Source of the DNA: Oxytricha trifallax
Taxonomy: Eukaryota > Ciliophora > Spirotrichea > Sporadotrichida > Oxytrichidae
Reading direction: 5' to 3'
DNA: 64,000 nucleotides
Assembly (NCBI GenBank): GCA_000711775.1
Contig: ARYC01025413.1
Coordinates: 57,102-121,101 of the forward strand
The notes beneath the pieces are model-generated. The model was not told the DNA's origin. It saw nothing but the letters and a program-made list of their open reading frames with translations, and searched no databases. Made by a program: the position numbers and the translations under genes. Shown piece after piece: positions 36,550-49,220 of the stretch; within the stretch, counting starts at the first letter, position 1, and each line of letters starts with the position of its first letter.

Positions 36550-37560
36550 TTAAACATAAAACACTTGACCACATAAATGGTGAGTACAGGGGTAGCCGTG
36601 ATTACTGCTCTTTATTGTCGTCATTCGACGAATATTTTTACATTGAAATCAATTATTTTGAAGTTATGGACACGTTTTCTCTATAGTCATAGTTATGGTT
36701 ACCATATTTTTCACGCTTATTGTAATGTGGAATTTGTGTTAACGTACTGGTGAGTGTAGCGGTGTAGGTGGAAATTGCTCTTTTTTGTCTTAATTCCTCT
36801 AAATAACACTGATATTAAGCATTTTCAAGTTAAGCTCACGTGTTAAAGTGATCATGTTAATTGCCACGATCATGGACATGGTCACAAGGACCAAGATAGC
36901 AGTGACGACGTTACTAGAGAGTAGTTTGGGTCATTGACTTTTTTTAACTTCATTCATTGAATAAATACTGAAATCATATATTTTTAAGTGATGGTCATGT
37001 GATCATTGTGGACATGGTCATTATAATCATGGTCAAAGTCATTTTCAAGAGTACAACGTGACCACATAACTGGTAAATTTAGCGGTGGTGATGATGGACA
37101 CTACTCTTATTAGACATCATTAGATGAATTAAAATTGTCTGCATTTTAAAGAATTAATTTATTTCATTGTTAAATAAAAATAATTTCGTATTAAGTGTTT
37201 TTTTAAGCCAATTTTTTTAAAAGATACAATATTAAAGTAGAATTTATGAGATAAGAGTTCTGTTTTAACGAAATAGATATTATAGTTAAATTCTATGAGA
37301 TAGCAGTTCTTCACTTACAATATAGATATCATATTAGAATTCTATGATTAGCAGTTCTTTTTTTAACACGAGACAACATAACTGCTTTGTTGAGGGATGG
37401 TTGTGGTCACAGCTCTTTTCTGACGTCATTTGAATAATTTAAACTGAAATCAATATGTTTCAATTGATGGGCACGTAGACACCGTGGTCATGGTCAAGGT
37501 TACCATGATCACGAGGACCACAAGTGCTCTGAAAACGTAACCAGGTAATTGAAGAGTTGA
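36550..37560 (+). repeat. Diverged ~165-bp tandem array encoding His/Gly-rich segments
   Basis: Similar blocks recur about every 155-170 bp: ACGTACTGGTGAGTGTAGCG-type junctions at about 36580, 36750, 36913 and 37073, then near 37380 and 37545. Each is followed by a TGCTCTTTTNTGTCGTCATT-type stretch. Between them plus-strand frames encode His-rich peptides: CHDHGHGHKDQDSSDDVT, CDHCGHGHYNHGQSHFQEYN, RGHGQGYHDHEDHKCSENVT. GTGAGT/GTAAAT/GTAATT after each His-rich piece look like splice donors, so the array may be duplicated exon-intron units of a metal-binding protein. An inner ~48-bp repeat lies at 37237-37372. Divergence is high and unit borders are approximate. Confidence 0.5.
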
Positions 37561-38120
37561 GAGGTATTCGTGATTACTTAATAAAAACAAAAAATTTGAA
37601 GTAAATTTATAATATTTATAAAGTAGGTATATCTTTAATATAATATATGTTATAAAAATTAAATTAAGCTTTTTATTTTGATAATGATCAACAAAACAGA
37701 AAATAGCATGCAAATAATTGATAAAATTGTGAAGTATTTAACCCTTATCATAATAAATACTTGTGTGCCTCAAATAAGAACAGAGTTTTGTGTGAAAAAC
37801 TTAACAAAAATTTAAAACTATGTAATTCTTTATAATTTTAATGAGTATTAATGATTTTTACAAAATTATTTATTTTGAATGCAAAGCTAATATTTTCATT
37901 GAGAAAAATGTTTTAATAATTACCATATATTGATTATTGAGAAAGTCCTTATATAGTTTAAGGTTTCAATACAGTTGGCTCTTTTGAACTTTTTCTTGCT
38001 AACTACCTTTACTCGATAATCTAATCCTTGTGTTTCGTCATGAAATCAGGAAGCAAAAAATCTATCTGGAATTAGGAGAAAGTTTATCTGGAATTTAGGG
38101 GTGCAAAAAGTAACTCCTGA

Positions 38121-38447
38121 ACCTATATTTGTGGAGATATCATCTTAAAATGGCTACAGAGAAGAATGTTCTAAGTCTGTTAAGAATTACAAGGATTTCA
38201 TTAGGATAATTAGAAACACCTTGAAGATCATCGCTGGAGTATTATGAGCAAGTGTCGCTTCTTGGGGGTTTCAAATACTTTAGTCTGCCTCAACCGTTGT
38301 GATTGGTATATGTTCAATAGAAAAACCTAGATTCTATCATATTGTAAATCTAAAGTTTGTTATTGTAAATAAAGAAGTAGCATCTAAAAAATATAAGTTA
38401 GGAAATATAAGATTAATTAGTAAAAAAAATCTTAACTGAGAAGTTGA
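38121..38447 (+). CDS. Unknown protein, 108 codons, Cys/Trp-containing
   Basis: Frame from after TGA 38118-38120 to TGA 38445-38447, with TAA/TAG as Gln. Mixed composition (LEDHRWSIMSKCRFLGVSNT; CLNRCDWYMFNRKTQIL) with several Cys and a basic tail. The same phase is also open upstream of the TGA from about 38050 (IWNQEKVYLEFRGAK), so the real protein may be longer with one premature stop. No family recognised. It lies just downstream of the His-rich array on the same strand; a link is possible but unproven. Confidence 0.4.
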
Positions 38448-38877
38448 ATTAACACTTAAGTAAAAATTTGTTATAGAGGTGGAGTATTATATTTTGATAG
38501 CCATGATAAATTATATAATTTGCATTTTGAAAACTAACATCTACTTATAGTAAAGTTTTTTATCTTTAAATAATAAATTAATACATATTTACCAAGTTGA
38601 TTACAATTAATACTCATCAATTATTAGCAATATACACTCGAAGCATAATTAAAATATCTTACAATTAATGAATTTGTGTGGATTATTAAAGCATTTCATC
38701 AAACTCATCTATGTGTTTCATAAATTATTTTATTATTGCTTCAAATTAAACATCCGATTATAATATTTATTCCATACATAAAAATTTTATATTTGTAAAA
38801 TAAATATATCATAGGAAACTTTGTCTCGTTTATTCACATAAAAGATGTATTTGTCTTCTATAAAAATAGTAGGTATA

Positions 38878-40438
38878 TATTTGTTCTGACTGAGACCCCC
38901 CCCTACCTCCCCCCCCCATGAAAAATATATGACCCTCCCTCCCCCCCCTTTATAATAAAATTTTTCAAATTATATGAAAAACATATTCTTATGCTTTGAA
39001 TCATGATCTATCTTAAAAAAAATCTTGCCCTGCGGGCAGCTACTGTTATTTATTATTATATTTGATAAGCTTCACTACGTCCGTCGACTTTTTTTGATAC
39101 ATGCTTGTATAGGAAAATATTACAAATGAATTTTATTTTTGAGTGTCATTAATTTAATTTTTATTATATCTATTAATATAAACGAACCCAAATTCTATTT
39201 AATAATTTTTTATATCTACAATCGTCTTTATTGGGCATAATACTTTAAAATAATATAATAAACATTTACACTTTTGTAAATATTTGTCTTATCATATCTT
39301 TATTAATTATGAAAATAATATATTTAAAAATTAAACAATATCTAATTATTTTATTTAATATTTTAATGATTAACAATAGTAGATTAATTTTCTTAATCAT
39401 TTAATATAAATAAAATTATACCTTTTATCAAAGATTTTTATTTTTCAAATTCATTGATAATTTTATAAGTTGTCAATTTCTCAAAATATCACAAGAAAAA
39501 ATAATAGAATTGAGATTTAGCAAACAATAGTAGCTCTATAGATTAGAGTTTGTTCAGTTTGAAAAAATAGTCAATTAAATCTCTCATTATCTTTCCAAAT
39601 AAAGTTTTTAAATCCTGTTTAAAACATAAAAGTTTATTTAGAAATTTACAGAAAAAAAACGAGTAGTATTAAATAATGATTAATAGATAAGGCTTATTTT
39701 TTCTAGAAGTTTGAGGCATTATATAATCTTTAAGATTTAGAGTTATTATTTGTAACTGATTTTATCCAAGATAAGATAAAGAGGAATTATAATTTTTAAT
39801 GAGATGAGTTGTGTATGGACCCTAAAAATGAAGTAATTTATATAAATTATAAAAAATGAATTTAATTAATAGTGTGTTAATGAAATGGCTAAGCTATCTT
39901 ACTAAAATATAAAATGAACTCATTGAATTAAAAATTCTAACTTGTATAAAATAATTTAATTAAAAATTTTCTCTTAAACTATTTAAAAATGATTTCATAA
40001 TTAATAAAGATATGATAAGACAAATATTTACAAAAGTGTAAATATTTATTATATTATTTTAAAGTATTATGCCTAATAAAGATGATTGTAGATATAAAAA
40101 ATTATTAAATAGAATTTGGGTTCGTTTATATTAATAGATATAATAAAAATTAAATTAATGACACTCAAAAATAAAATTCATTTGTAATATTTTCCTATAC
40201 AAGCATGTATCAAAAAAAGTCGACGGACGTAGTGAAGCTTATCAAATATAATAATAAATAACAGTAGCTGCCCGCAGGGCAAGATTTTTTTTAGATAGAT
40301 CATGATTCAAAGCATAAGAATATGTTTTTCATATAATTTGAAAAATTTTATTATAAAGGGGGGGGGAGGGGGGAGGGTCATATATTTTTCATAGGGGGGG
40401 AGAGGGGGGTAGGGGGGGGGTCTCGGTCAGAACATATA
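38878..40438. mobile_element. Element with ~440-bp inverted repeats and poly-C/poly-G termini
   Basis: Left arm 38878-39312 starts TTGTTCTGACTGAGACCCCC. The right arm 39992-40438 ends with the complement (GGGTCTCGGTCAGAACATAT). Both contain runs of C or G (up to nine) near the ends and the GC-rich patch CCCTGCGGGCAG about 150 bp inside. The roughly 680-bp interior is AT-rich, with no clear ORF in either direction. It resembles the 18393-19015 palindrome in having terminal C/G tracts but has different sequence. Probable non-autonomous transposon. Confidence 0.8.
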
Positions 40439-41189
40439 TTATTGCTATTTCAGTAAAATTATGTTTATTACTCCTTAATTGTCCAAAATTTTGAATTTAA
40501 ATAAAAAGGAATATTTATCAAGCTTTGTTAGATCTTAAATATCCATTTAAAAAAATGTTGCTATTTTGACATAACACTACTTAATAAAGATTAATCATTT
40601 AAAATGCATAAAAACAATTAATTTAAATCATTAAAATCTATACAATAAATATTTAAGGGAATCGATTAAAGATTAATGAACTTTATTCTTTGATAGAAAG
40701 ATCAAGATTGGTAGAAATAGAGTTGATAATTCATTAAATAAATAAATAAAAAATATATTATTTTTAAAAGTATTTAAATATATTTATATATAATTCAATA
40801 AAAACAAAATTATAAAAGATGAGATAATTAATATTAAGTTTTGCTATAAAACATATCACATTTTTATTAAAATTTTAAATAAATTTCCTAATAATTTAAT
40901 CTAAAATAGATAATTAAGCTATTTGTGATGTAAATTTCTTAAATAGATAAAAAAACAAAAGAATAGTGTATCAAAATTTAATTTAAGAAATATGTACCAA
41001 ATTTTATAATAATTATGTTTGAGTTAAGAGTCACAATTTAATAAAGTAAAATAGTAATATAGAATTCAACAACTATATAAATAGAAATAACGATGTCATA
41101 AAATTAATTAAGATATGATCTCACATAATATATTCAACTTAATAACAAAGCTATCATAATCAGCAGCAAAAACTGGTTTTTAACATGTG
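40439..41189. other. AT-rich stretch, no supported gene
   Basis: AT-rich DNA between the inverted-repeat element and the 3' end of the minus-strand gene. Nothing assignable. Confidence 0.3.
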
Positions 41190-42139
41190 TCAGCCTTAGT
41201 TTAAAAAAATACCATTAATTTCTATATATCTGAATATTTATACAAAGTATTTTGAAAGTGTTAGCATACCAACCTATAAAACGACTAAAAATTACTTTCT
41301 TTTCTAATAATTACTTGACAATTTTATTTTCAAATTCATGCATACTGTTGTATAACGCTAATCAACATAAGGCTCTAGCCCAATATCTAAATTGAAACTT
41401 ACTTAAATACTGCTTACAACATATGTTCTCACATTTGAGTAGATAAGGCAACTGAAAAACAACTTGATTTAAATAAAGGTGCATATAATTAGCACCACTG
41501 CTATGACCTAGTAATACCGAGGTCCTTCCTCTTCGAATGCAAATCTCATTGTGTGCGTTTTAAATCCAATGTCTTTTAGAATAAACTCATATCTACTTTA
41601 TTATTTTATAGTACTTGAGCATTCATCAATCAAGACCCTCTTGATATTTGAGTATGTTTATAATGATGCTGAGAAATCATATTAAAGCTTTGAGGTGCCA
41701 GAATGGATATAAACTCCATTGATTGAGTAGTAAATAAATGTAGGACTAAAGTAAACTAATTTATGATGCCTTTCCCTTCTTATTAGCAATATCTGCACAT
41801 CTTTATTGACATTTACTAGATAAAAGAGAATAATGAGAGGCATCAAATCATAATGATAGAAAAAGCTTTCAACCATGAGAGGAAATTATGAGCAGTATAA
41901 AGTTAGTTTAAGGTTTAAATGAATTAAATTAAAATTATATATAATTTAAATGAGGAAATGTTTATATATAAGGAAATTTTGAAACATCTCGAAGGTAAAT
42001 TGCTTTTTTCCTCTGGATTATCGACATTCCCTCGTTTGCTTGAAATTAAATTTGTTTGCAATATTTCAAATTTTAAGTTTCTTCTGCCTATTATTGATAC
42101 TATTTTCCTGGGATGATGTGTAGGGCATTGAAATGTCAT
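41190..42139 (-). CDS. Unknown protein of about 310 aa, membrane-associated, one frameshift
   Basis: N-terminal frame from ATG 42137-42139 (MTFQCPTHHPRKIVSIIGRR…) runs to about 41960. A frame shifted by one base is open from 42063 to TGA 41190-41192, over 290 codons without a TGA. It contains an internal ATG at 41874-41876, a hydrophobic stretch (LMPLIILFYLVNV), basic motifs (LLIRRERHHKLVYF), an acidic-basic centre (SNIKRVLIDECSS) and further hydrophobic segments (VIAVVLIICTFI). This is among the longest open coding-like runs in the AT-rich part. No domain recognised. The join lies between 41960 and 42060. Confidence 0.55.
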
Positions 42140-43608
42140 GCAAAACTTTGAAGATTTACAAGTGAGCTAATTTATTGACATTTTTTAAAGGTGAGTGGTG
42201 ACCACAAACAAGTGAAAGATTCTTAACACAAACTGAGTTATAGGAAAAATTTATGTAAATTACTATCAATTTAACGCATTAAATTCATTGTTTAAAAGAC
42301 TTTAGAGAATAATGGAACCTTATGATACTTATCATTACCCAAAATTTTTCTTAATAAACTAAAATCAAAGTATATTTTATTTTAATAATTAGTTCTCATT
42401 CACAAATTAAATCTAGAAGTTTAATTGTTGTCTGAAAAAATAAATTTACTTTTTGAGAAATTCTCTTTAAAAGATTCATTTTTTATGGATCTTATTGCTC
42501 AGAGTAATTTACTCAGTTGTACAAATTCAAATGATTAGAGATTTAGAGGCTATAATATTTGAATGAATGTATAATTTACATCAATTTATTAAACCTAAAA
42601 TTTATCCATTAACTTTAATATCAAAAGATAAAGGTATTAGATGCTATACGTATCATAAATAAAGTTAAATGACTACATGCCCTTGAATGTATTAAATAAT
42701 TATTGATAAAATTGATTTATTTCATTTTTAACCGTATTTACCCCTTGATTTATGAATTTTAACTATATTTATTTCTAAGTAAATATTTAGTTTTCCGAAA
42801 CATTTATTTGTATTTTGCTGCTTTATTTTCAGAATTTATAATAATTATTATGATATATTTGTATAGATCAAATATAATTAAATGCTTAGCAAGATTATGG
42901 CATAAATTACTTAAGCGAAATATAAAATAATAAATGTTTTTTAAACATTCTAAACTTAAGGATATAAAGTTAGCAGAATTAATAATTTTCCTTATGTTTA
43001 AAAATGAAATGAGATAGATATATTGATAGACTTATGTAGCTGAGAATCAATAAATCTGAAATTAAAATGTAATGAATTGTTATTTTTATAGAAAATATCG
43101 TATTAAATACAACATTTTTTATTTCACAAGATTTTTTACGCTATTTAAAGTTTAGTTCTAGAACAATTAAGTCAGATTAGTTTCAAACTTCAAAGGTATT
43201 TTGTAAATGGAAATCAATAAATAATACATTAATATAACACCATTAATATGAACTATGACATTTAATTAAAAATAACCTGTTCAATCAAAAATATAATAAG
43301 TAAAATTAAATAGATAAAAATAATTATCTATTGTAATAATGGATGGTATGATCTAATATTCTCTCTCCACCATTGTTATTCATTCTTAAATCAAAAAGTC
43401 TCGTATAATTAACCAATTTAAATTAAATGAAAATTCTGCATAAAATTGTTATTTAAATATTATTTTAAATAACTAAATAAGATTATTAAATAAATAGAGA
43501 TTATTCATTTAAACCATATATATTAATTTAGGCAAGGTGTAGTTGATAGAGTTAATCACTATGGTAATTCTTGCATTAACCAACTAGATCTTAATAAAAA
43601 ATGTTTGA
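42140..43608. other. AT-rich stretch, no supported gene
   Basis: AT-rich DNA upstream of two divergently oriented coding regions. Promoters would be expected here, but no element can be recognised. Confidence 0.3.
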
Positions 43609-44202
43609 GTTATTTTAATACAACTGTCGAAATTTAAATTTTGTTCATTAAGATTTGTTTATATAATTTATGTTCAATCTGATAGCTTTAAACTCATCAG
43701 ATTGACTAATCAAAAGGTTTTCTCTTCTCTTCATATAATGAGTGGATTGTGTGAATTTTGCTTAAATGCATGTCGGAAACAAATGGAGATGCTCTTTAGC
43801 CTTTAACAATGAGAAGTTAATATCCTTAAAAGCAAAAAATAATATATTTATTTCACATCAAGTTTAGGGTACTTAAGCCAAACACTGCTGAATGACAGGG
43901 ATTACTAAATCAGCATTATATTTTATCTAAATGATCATAAATCACTATTATAATTTTTAGTAGTTATTTAACTTATAGGTAAAACAGTTGTGGAAGAAGA
44001 AGTAAGGTCTCTTGAAATGATCTTTATATGCTTTTATTAATTGATATTTAATCATTTTCTTTGCTGCATCTGTCTTTTTAAATCACAATTTTAAATTTTA
44101 ATTATTTTTTAAAAAAATTATAATAAACTCTTTAAAGTTATTAAAAATTTATGTTCTTTTATTATCTTACTTATCATTTTTATCTAAATGAGAGATCAAT
44201 GA
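43609..44202 (+). pseudogene. Unknown membrane-type protein with one internal TGA
   Basis: One frame is open from 43609 to TGA 43810-43812, then continues from 43813 to TGA 44200-44202 (129 codons). Before the TGA it contains IMSGLCEFCLNACRKQMEML, with clustered Cys. After it, TSSLGYLSQTLLNDRDYQIS, a charged VVEEEVRSLEM and hydrophobic segments near the end. Reading one gene with a nonsense change is the simplest view. No family recognised. Confidence 0.4.
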
Positions 44203-46712
44203 CCCGTGCTATTTTTCTTCTCATGCTGGATAAACCTTTTGTCTAAAGCTAATTATTTTCCTCTACCTATGTATGAAATGCTAAGTTTAGAAGCAATTAT
44301 CATCATAACTTTGATGATAGTAATGAGATATTCCTTTATTTATCAATCTCACTGAGTACTTTGTTCTATTAATATAATATTTATTGTAAATTTTTTTAAT
44401 TCTTTAATAAATCTTTTCTTTAATATTTTTCTTACTATCCTTTTTCATAATTCAATGTAAAATGTGAAATCCACTAAGGATTTAACTTTTAAGAGTCTTC
44501 GTTATAGTTAATAACATTTTTATATAGTTCAATCTAATTCAAAATCAGTAGATTGTTTATTAGTAAATTGAATTAAACTAATTAAAGTACAACATTTAAT
44601 CAACCTATCCTATCTTAAACTAATGATATTACAAGAATTCCTTATAAATATAAAGTATAATCTAAAATGAAACATCAACGCTCATTTTAAATTTAATAAA
44701 TTATCTTAAATATAAATATATGTTACTACCTGAGTTTTAAATTGATTAAATTTATTAAAAATTGCTAATAATTAATTAATATTTTAAAAGATGTTTATAG
44801 ATTAAAATGCCAAGTTTGTTCAGTTAAGATTCAATATGCGATAACTTTTAGAATTCTTAATTAAATATATGCATGTCCTTAATTAATTTAAATTTAGCAA
44901 GATTATTATTATTATTCTTGAATATCTTGTATTTTGAAGCAATATTTTATAATTTATTAATTAACAGATTAATTATAAATATTAACAATAATTAGTTTAA
45001 TAAAACTAACATCTTTTGATTTTCATCTATAAATTATAGTTGGAAATGCCAAAATTAATATTAAAAAGCATAATATAGGAATATATAATAAAAGAATGTA
45101 TTAATAATATGAACTAATAATTATGATTAAAGAGTTATTTAAACTCTAAAAATATAATAAAAGACACCAAACACAACCTTAATTTATGATGAAAAAAGAA
45201 TGATAATTTTAATTATTTAATGAGCGCATTATTTGTTAGCAAATCAATTGTAGTTAATGCTAAATCTGCTATTCCATTTGTTTAATAATTATTTTACGCA
45301 AATTAAAAGTTATATTCTGAATAATTATTGGAATACGTAAATAGTTTTTCAATTTATGTTGACATTTTTCCAGAAGAAGAAATTTGTTGAGTTAATAAAT
45401 ATTCCTCTTATTGAAATTATTTAGCTATAGTTACTTTATTTTGTCTTAATAACTTCTTAATCTATTAAGTAATTTTAATCTCAAGCTAGCTTTCAAAGTC
45501 TATTCGGAAAATTAGAAAGAATTAGGATGAAAGACTCAAATCAAATTAATTTCATTTAAAAAAATAAAATAAATATTTCTAATTTAAAGTGAAGTGTAAC
45601 AGATATGAGGAGTTTAATAAATAAATTTTTAATATATTTCTTAATTATCATTATTATATATTAAAACCCTAAATTGATCCCATTTTATACAATTTATGCT
45701 TATAATATATCTATTTAAATAAGGTTTGTTATTAAACAAAACGAAATAAGTAGTTTGCTTGAGAAGTCATATAAAATTCTCAATTTAATAGTTTATTCAT
45801 AGTAATCTGTAATTTACAAATAATATTGCATAATAATAATTTCATAACTATCCTATTCACTAATTATTCTTAAATATACTATAATATTAATACTTTACTC
45901 AATAATTTGAAAGTGCTTTTTATTAATAAAAATATTATGATACGAGATAGTTTTAAACATCAACTTAATTGGTCTTCATAATTTGCTTTATTCACATTAG
46001 CCCAGATGTAATGTGAATAATATAAATTTAAAAGTAAATAGTTTATTTAAAGATTGCCTTCTAGAATGAGAATAATTAGATTTTTAAACTTTTCTGCTAG
46101 AACAATTGAAATTCAACACGATTAAAAATAATAAAATAACTATGAAAGTCCAAGAACACTCAGATGGAAATAAGTTAAAGCAAGAGGTATATAGCTAATG
46201 CTAACCTTTTGTTCGTTTCCATTTTAAGATTTATAAACCCCTCTTTCCTAAAAAAATTCAATATAATAAATTAAAAAAATATATAAAAATAAGGATTTTG
46301 ATTTATTAATAATTTAATAAACATTATATTTCTTAATGAAATACATTCAGTAAAATTACTTGGAATTGCCAGAAAATGATTAAATAATCAAAAATTTTAA
46401 TTTATAATATTTTTGCATCATATAAAATAATAATCTATTATGCTTGAGTAAGAGGAATAAGTGAATATAAATAAAATATTAAGTATTGCCTAAGTTTTTC
46501 GTAAAAGATAAGTTCATTTTTAACAATATTGGTTAACAATCATCTTATTATTATTAATTCTACCGATTATAAATCATAATTTTTTTGAAATAAAATGGAA
46601 TTAAAATATAAATTAATCAAATATATTAAAAAATTAAACAATGTCTGATCAGAAACTTATATGTCATTCAAACATTAATGTAAGTTACAAAAAACATTTC
46701 TAACATTTTATT
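44203..46712. other. AT-rich stretch, no supported gene
   Basis: AT-rich DNA. A short perfect-stem hairpin (TTATTCACATTA and complement, 45988-46020, loop GCCCAGATG) is the only structure noted. A few frames near 46130-46230 look mildly protein-like but are not defended. Confidence 0.3.
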
Positions 46713-46900
46713 TTTACGGGTGTTGCTCCAGGTAAGACTGAAGGCGTAAACAGACAGGAAGTTCAAAAGTCACAGAGAGAGGGACACAGTAAGTCAATAT
46801 TGGTGATAAAGACGATGAAGATGAGGATCACGAAAAAGATGAAATGTTTTTTAATATATTTACATTTACTAATGCTACTATTACTATTGCTATTAATTTT
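46713..46900 (+). pseudogene. Short coding remnant with acidic tail
   Basis: GVAPGKTEGVNRQEVQKSQR in one frame (about 46719-46795) is followed, after a one-base phase change, by DKDDEDEDHEKDEMFFN (about 46805-46860). The local GC content rises with it. It may be an exon: GGTAAG at about 46731 could also be a splice donor, so the first reading is not certain. No family recognised. Confidence 0.3.
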
Positions 46901-47696
46901 GATTAATTTTGTAATTCACTTTATTTTCTAAATAAAATATCATGAATTTCTATGATTAAATAAATTAAATATATTGGATGAGATTAATAGGTATAGATGT
47001 ATATAAGAGTGAAAGAGATTAACTTTAATATTTTATAAAAATTAATTAATAAATCTATACGAGCTAACTCAAAAAGATTTTTTCCTCGACTTTGCTCGTA
47101 ATTTTATTTTATTTAAATAAATAATTATAATTAATCTATATACTTGATTATTAAAATACATTTAGCCAATTTTTGAATATTGACTAATTAAATAACTCTA
47201 AAATAATTATAATTTTGATATCAACTTATAATTATAAAAATATAGAATAAAAAAATAAATAATAACTTCTCCATAAAAATGAAATTCGTAAGCAGTATAA
47301 ATGGTTAATAATGATCTTAAAAGATTTAATATGCAACATATATTACTATAATAAACTTTACATTTCTTGGTTTCAAAATAATCGTGAATTTAAATAAAAA
47401 TTATAAATAAGGCAAAATAAGCATAGGAATATTAGAAAATTCAATAAGTCATGGTATAATAAACCAACCACTAGGAAGTTTAAGGAATATTTGAAAGAGT
47501 AGAATTAAAAAAACTAAATTTTTGGGCATCTCAGGTAACTAGCTGACCATGGTAAAAAATAGAGCTTTAAATTATCATAATATCTCTTTTAAATTATATG
47601 CAGTAAATAATTAGAGTTTAAAAATTTCTAAATGGTAATATAAATAAAAGGTAGAAACATATTTAATTTGATTTATTAAAAAGGCTTTTTAGGGAC

Positions 47697-47762
47697 TCCT
47701 TAAAAACTTAGATCTCTAGATTCTTGGAATTAATGAGTAAGCACTGAGTGAGATCTTTAATG
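47697..47762. repeat. Left flanking repeat of the 118-aa ORF cassette
   Basis: TTAGATCTCTAGATTCTTGG …GAGATCTTTAAT. The block is itself an imperfect inverted repeat (AGATCTC facing GAGATCT). A related block lies directly after the ORF at 48110-48182. Confidence 0.55.
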
Positions 47763-48116
47763 ACTAAGGCGAAGAATCGAAAATGTTTCCAACATAGAAA
47801 TGTTATTTTTACCAATAAAAATTTAGTCATTTCAAATCATAATAAATATATTCTATAATCCTAACCCTTGACTGGGGTCAAGTATGATGTTTTCTTAAAT
47901 ATTGATTGTAAGCACGATTCTGGCTATTTGAAACTTGAGGAATCCTATTTGCGCAATTTAAAATATTATTAGACTACTCTCAAGGACATTTCCATTCCAA
48001 GTCAAATCCTAAAATAATACTTAAGAAAATTGCGTTATTTGTCACAAGCAGCTCATAACTCTGCCATCCCTTATTTTAAAAAGTCCCAACAACATGAGTT
48101 TGAAAGGTAGCCTTGA
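47760..48116 (+). CDS. Intact small ORF, 118 aa, unknown function
   Basis: ATG 47760 to TGA 48114-48116 with Gln at TAA/TAG; an in-frame TGA at 47745-47747 lies just upstream, which fixes the first ATG. The product begins MTKAKNRKCFQHRNVIFTNK. It has a well-mixed central part (GVKYDVFLNIDCKHDSGYLK) and a helical, basic C-terminal third (ILKQYLRKLRYLSQAAHNS). No frameshift or internal stop, and GC higher than surroundings. No known family. The ORF is closely bracketed by related ~65-bp repeats (47697-47762, 48110-48182), suggesting a cassette-like unit. Confidence 0.6.
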
Positions 48117-48182
48117 AGATTTAGATCTCTATATACTTGGACTTAATTATTTAATTTTTTTCCTTAAAGAGATCTTTAATTT
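48110..48182. repeat. Right flanking repeat of the 118-aa ORF cassette
   Basis: CCTTGAAGATTTAGATCTCT …GAGATCTTTAAT. It aligns with the left repeat in order and orientation, with a T-rich middle, and again contains AGATCTC facing GAGATCT. Confidence 0.5.
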
Positions 48183-48739
48183 TTTAATTTATATCTAAAC
48201 TTTATATTTTATTATAAATCTAATTAGTATGCTCAAACATAATGCTTTTAAAAACAATTTAATTAATAGCAAAAAAGGTTTAATGCATAAATTTTCAATT
48301 TTTAATTCTTTTTTTAATTAATATGTTTTTAAAGCTGATTTCTTAAGTGTTTAATTTCAAGTTATCTTATGCTCTATTTTAATTTTTTAATATTCTATTC
48401 CATTTTATTAAGTAACGTTACAATAGTTATCATAATATTGAAATTTATGATCATAATACTTTAATTCTGGTTCATACTATTCTTTGTTGTATAAGTAAAT
48501 CTTTCTCTTTTAAGAATTAAATATACTTAGAAAACTTGAGACATCTATGAAAAAAATATGGAAATACCTAAAATATTCTAAATGTTGATATCTTTTGAAG
48601 CGCTATAATCATAGACTTAAAGAGAGTAGCTTTAAAAATTCTAAATAACACTACTTTTATTGTGATTAATGCCCCTTAATTTAACTTTATTACTTATATG
48701 GTATCACTATTTAAATTTAAGCGCAACTATTTTATGGTC

Positions 48740-49220
48740 ATTTTAAGATAAATACAAAAGCAATAAAAAAGAAATACATAACGACTGATTTTCGTGATAT
48801 AAAGGGAGATTTAAGATATAAATAAGTTTTTGATTCATAAACGATTTAATACGATCTCATATATAAAGAGCAATTAAATATTTCTTTCTTTCTTTAACTC
48901 AAGGATTTTATGGTCTAATGTTTCTTTTTTTAAAGCTTCCTTCACATTATTTTTTCACCTTTGGTTTTTATCAATTCATAAGAGTTGTTTACTCACTTTA
49001 TTCATAACTTTAGAATTTTCTTATTCTCAGTTACTTTTTTAATTCATTTATCAAATATAAAGCAGTGTTTAGCTTTTTATAGATTCAAAGTATTAACTTA
49101 CAATAGATGAATAAAAGCTCTGTAATTCTAATGACTACATGTTACTTAATTTTATACTTTATTCCTCTTTTCTTTGTGATTCTAGCGTTTCTTTTAGGCT
49201 TTATTAATTAATTCATTTAA
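48740..49220 (-). pseudogene. Minus-strand Lys/Glu/Gln-rich coding remnant
   Basis: Plus strand is C/T-rich here. On the minus strand one frame gives LKETLESQRKEEQSIKLSNM and SLELQSFYSSIVSQYFESIK to a TGA near 49060. A shifted frame continues with INELKKQLRIRKFQSYEQSE. Looks like a helical, coiled-coil-type protein broken by phase changes. No family recognised. Confidence 0.35.

Noticed and set aside
37450-37713. Minus-strand ORF of 87 aa
   Set aside because: It is antisense to the His/Gly-rich repeat coding on the plus strand and otherwise low-complexity.
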